This document shows, piece by piece, positions 12,444 to 13,082 of a stretch of 13,082 bases of DNA. Below the pieces are notes generated by a model. It saw only the letters and a list, made by a program, of their open reading frames with translations. It was not told where the DNA came from and made no database searches. How positions within the stretch are numbered: position 1 is the first letter of the stretch; the number at the start of each line of letters is the position of its first letter. Source of the stretch: an uncultured Desulfovibrio sp. (GTDB lineage Bacteria; Desulfobacterota; Desulfovibrionia; Desulfovibrionales; Desulfovibrionaceae); contig USCL01000088.1 of assembly GCA_900553145.1 (NCBI GenBank), forward strand, positions 1-13,082. The letters run 5' to 3'. A program made the position numbers and the translations under genes.

Positions 12444-13082
12444 CTAGTGCACGGCCCGGTATTCCCAAGTGACATATTCGTGCGTGACCCAGCCCACCGA
12501 GGTGAGCGTGTTTCTCCTTGCCCCCTGCCGCACGGTGAGGTTGAGCCTGTACCAGCGGCTCCGCACGTCGAGGCAGCCGTTGGGCAGGGCCGGAACGTCG
12601 TAGGAGGAGAGCAGGTCCTTGTACCAGTTCTCCCCCAGATCGTTGTCGGGATTGTCGCGGTAGTGCAGGACCGCGTTGACGAAAGGCCGCGCCTGCCGTT
12701 CGTCGCGGACGAGCGCGCCGAGCACGGCGGGTTGCAGCGTATTCATATTCATGGGGCCCTGCGTCCAGATCGTCAGGGTTTCCAGCAGGCCGGGCAGCGT
12801 CTCCGTGCCCCGCAGGACGTCCCGCCCCCATTCCTGTTCGACATGCGGCCAGCGCACGAGCAGGATTTCCTCGGGCGCCTGCAAGGGGCGTCCCGGCGGC
12901 AGGCGCCTCGGCGTCTCGGCGAGATACCATTTCAGGGTGTCCCGGTCGGTTTCCGCCTGCCCGCCCCACTGGCGGAGCGAATCCACGTATTCCTTGGCGA
13001 GCGCAAGAGCGTTGTCCGCCCCGCCCGCGTAGCCGTGCACGCGCATGAGCCCGGCCAGAAGCCGCACGAGGATGTCGGCAAA
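12444..13082 (-). CDS. gspK: Type II secretion protein GspK-like (N-terminus beyond window)
   Basis: The last 212 residues of a T2SS GspK-like protein, the large minor pseudopilin at the pseudopilus tip; the frame is open to base 13082, so the prepilin signal is outside. The pattern fits GspK: ALALAKEYVDSLRQW, then LPPGRPLQAPEEILLVRW (compare the family's RPFQSVDELLLV), then LTIWTQGPMNMNTLQPAVLGALV (the INVNTAxxxVLxAL block). A C-terminal beta part with SRWYRLNLTVRQGARRNTLTSVGWVTHEYVTWEYRA follows. An internal GTG at 13067 is not the true start. The order K-G-H differs from the common G-H-I-J-K order. Confidence is lower than for gspG because the N-terminal half is missing. Confidence 0.82.
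   Translation of the reverse strand, partial: FADILVRLLAGLMRVHGYAGGADNALALAKEYVDSLRQWGGQAETDRDTLKWYLAETPRRLPPGRPLQAPEEILLVRWPHVEQEWGRDVLRGTETLPGLLETLTIWTQGPMNMNTLQPAVLGALVRDERQARPFVNAVLHYRDNPDNDLGENWYKDLLSSYDVPALPNGCLDVRSRWYRLNLTVRQGARRNTLTSVGWVTHEYVTWEYRAVH

Noticed and set aside
1..13082. CRISPR array, tRNA, insertion sequence or prophage attachment site
   Set aside because: No regularly spaced repeats, cloverleaf, transposase, integrase or flanking target duplication could be seen.

Overview
The window is GC-rich and gene-dense. It looks like the chromosome of a Gram-negative bacterium with a type II secretion system (T2SS), most likely a sulfate- or sulfite-reducing member of the Desulfovibrionaceae such as Bilophila or Desulfovibrio. 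That placement rests on overall gene content, codon and base use and a one-piece PstC-PstA permease. No rRNA or marker gene here confirms it. I see no tRNA, rRNA, CRISPR array, transposase or phage gene.

Left part (1-1350): the tail-less end of aroQ (type II 3-dehydroquinate dehydratase) on the minus strand, divergent from a class I glutamine amidotransferase on the plus strand that ends in a clear intrinsic terminator.

Phosphate block (1412-5450): a minus-strand high-affinity phosphate uptake operon, transcribed pstS, then a fused pstC-pstA permease, then pstB. The last two genes overlap by ATGA. pstS is separated from the permease by about 330 bases with a hairpin just past its stop, a perfect 14-bp stem-loop and a copy of a dispersed repeat. 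pstS has a good sigma-70-like promoter about 300 bases upstream and a long leader with nested inverted repeats, a near-perfect 9-1-9 palindrome and repeated TGCGGATGG words. phoU, phoB and phoR are not in the window.

Middle (5540-7900): two adjacent minus-strand genes of unknown function (163 and 170 residues) closed by a terminator, a gene-free stretch of about 600 bases, then a DUF1269-type glycine-rich membrane protein on the plus strand with a strong terminator.

Right part (8016-10290): a HAD-IIA sugar-phosphate-type phosphatase divergent from a DeoR/GlpR-type repressor, followed by a very small CPBP (CAAX-like) intramembrane protease on the minus strand.

Far right (10464-13082): a minus-strand T2SS segment in the order gspK (cut by the window edge), gspG, gspH, then a translationally coupled TPR lipoprotein that may be an accessory part of the system.

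Between genes, a degenerate GC-rich repeat recurs at about 4001-4110, 9718-9818 and 10353-10452, with a more distant relative at 5591-5668. It consists of a GGGAAGAGG-type hairpin followed by a CCTGCC...CCTATCCCT...CCCCAA core. Three of the four copies sit directly behind a stop codon.
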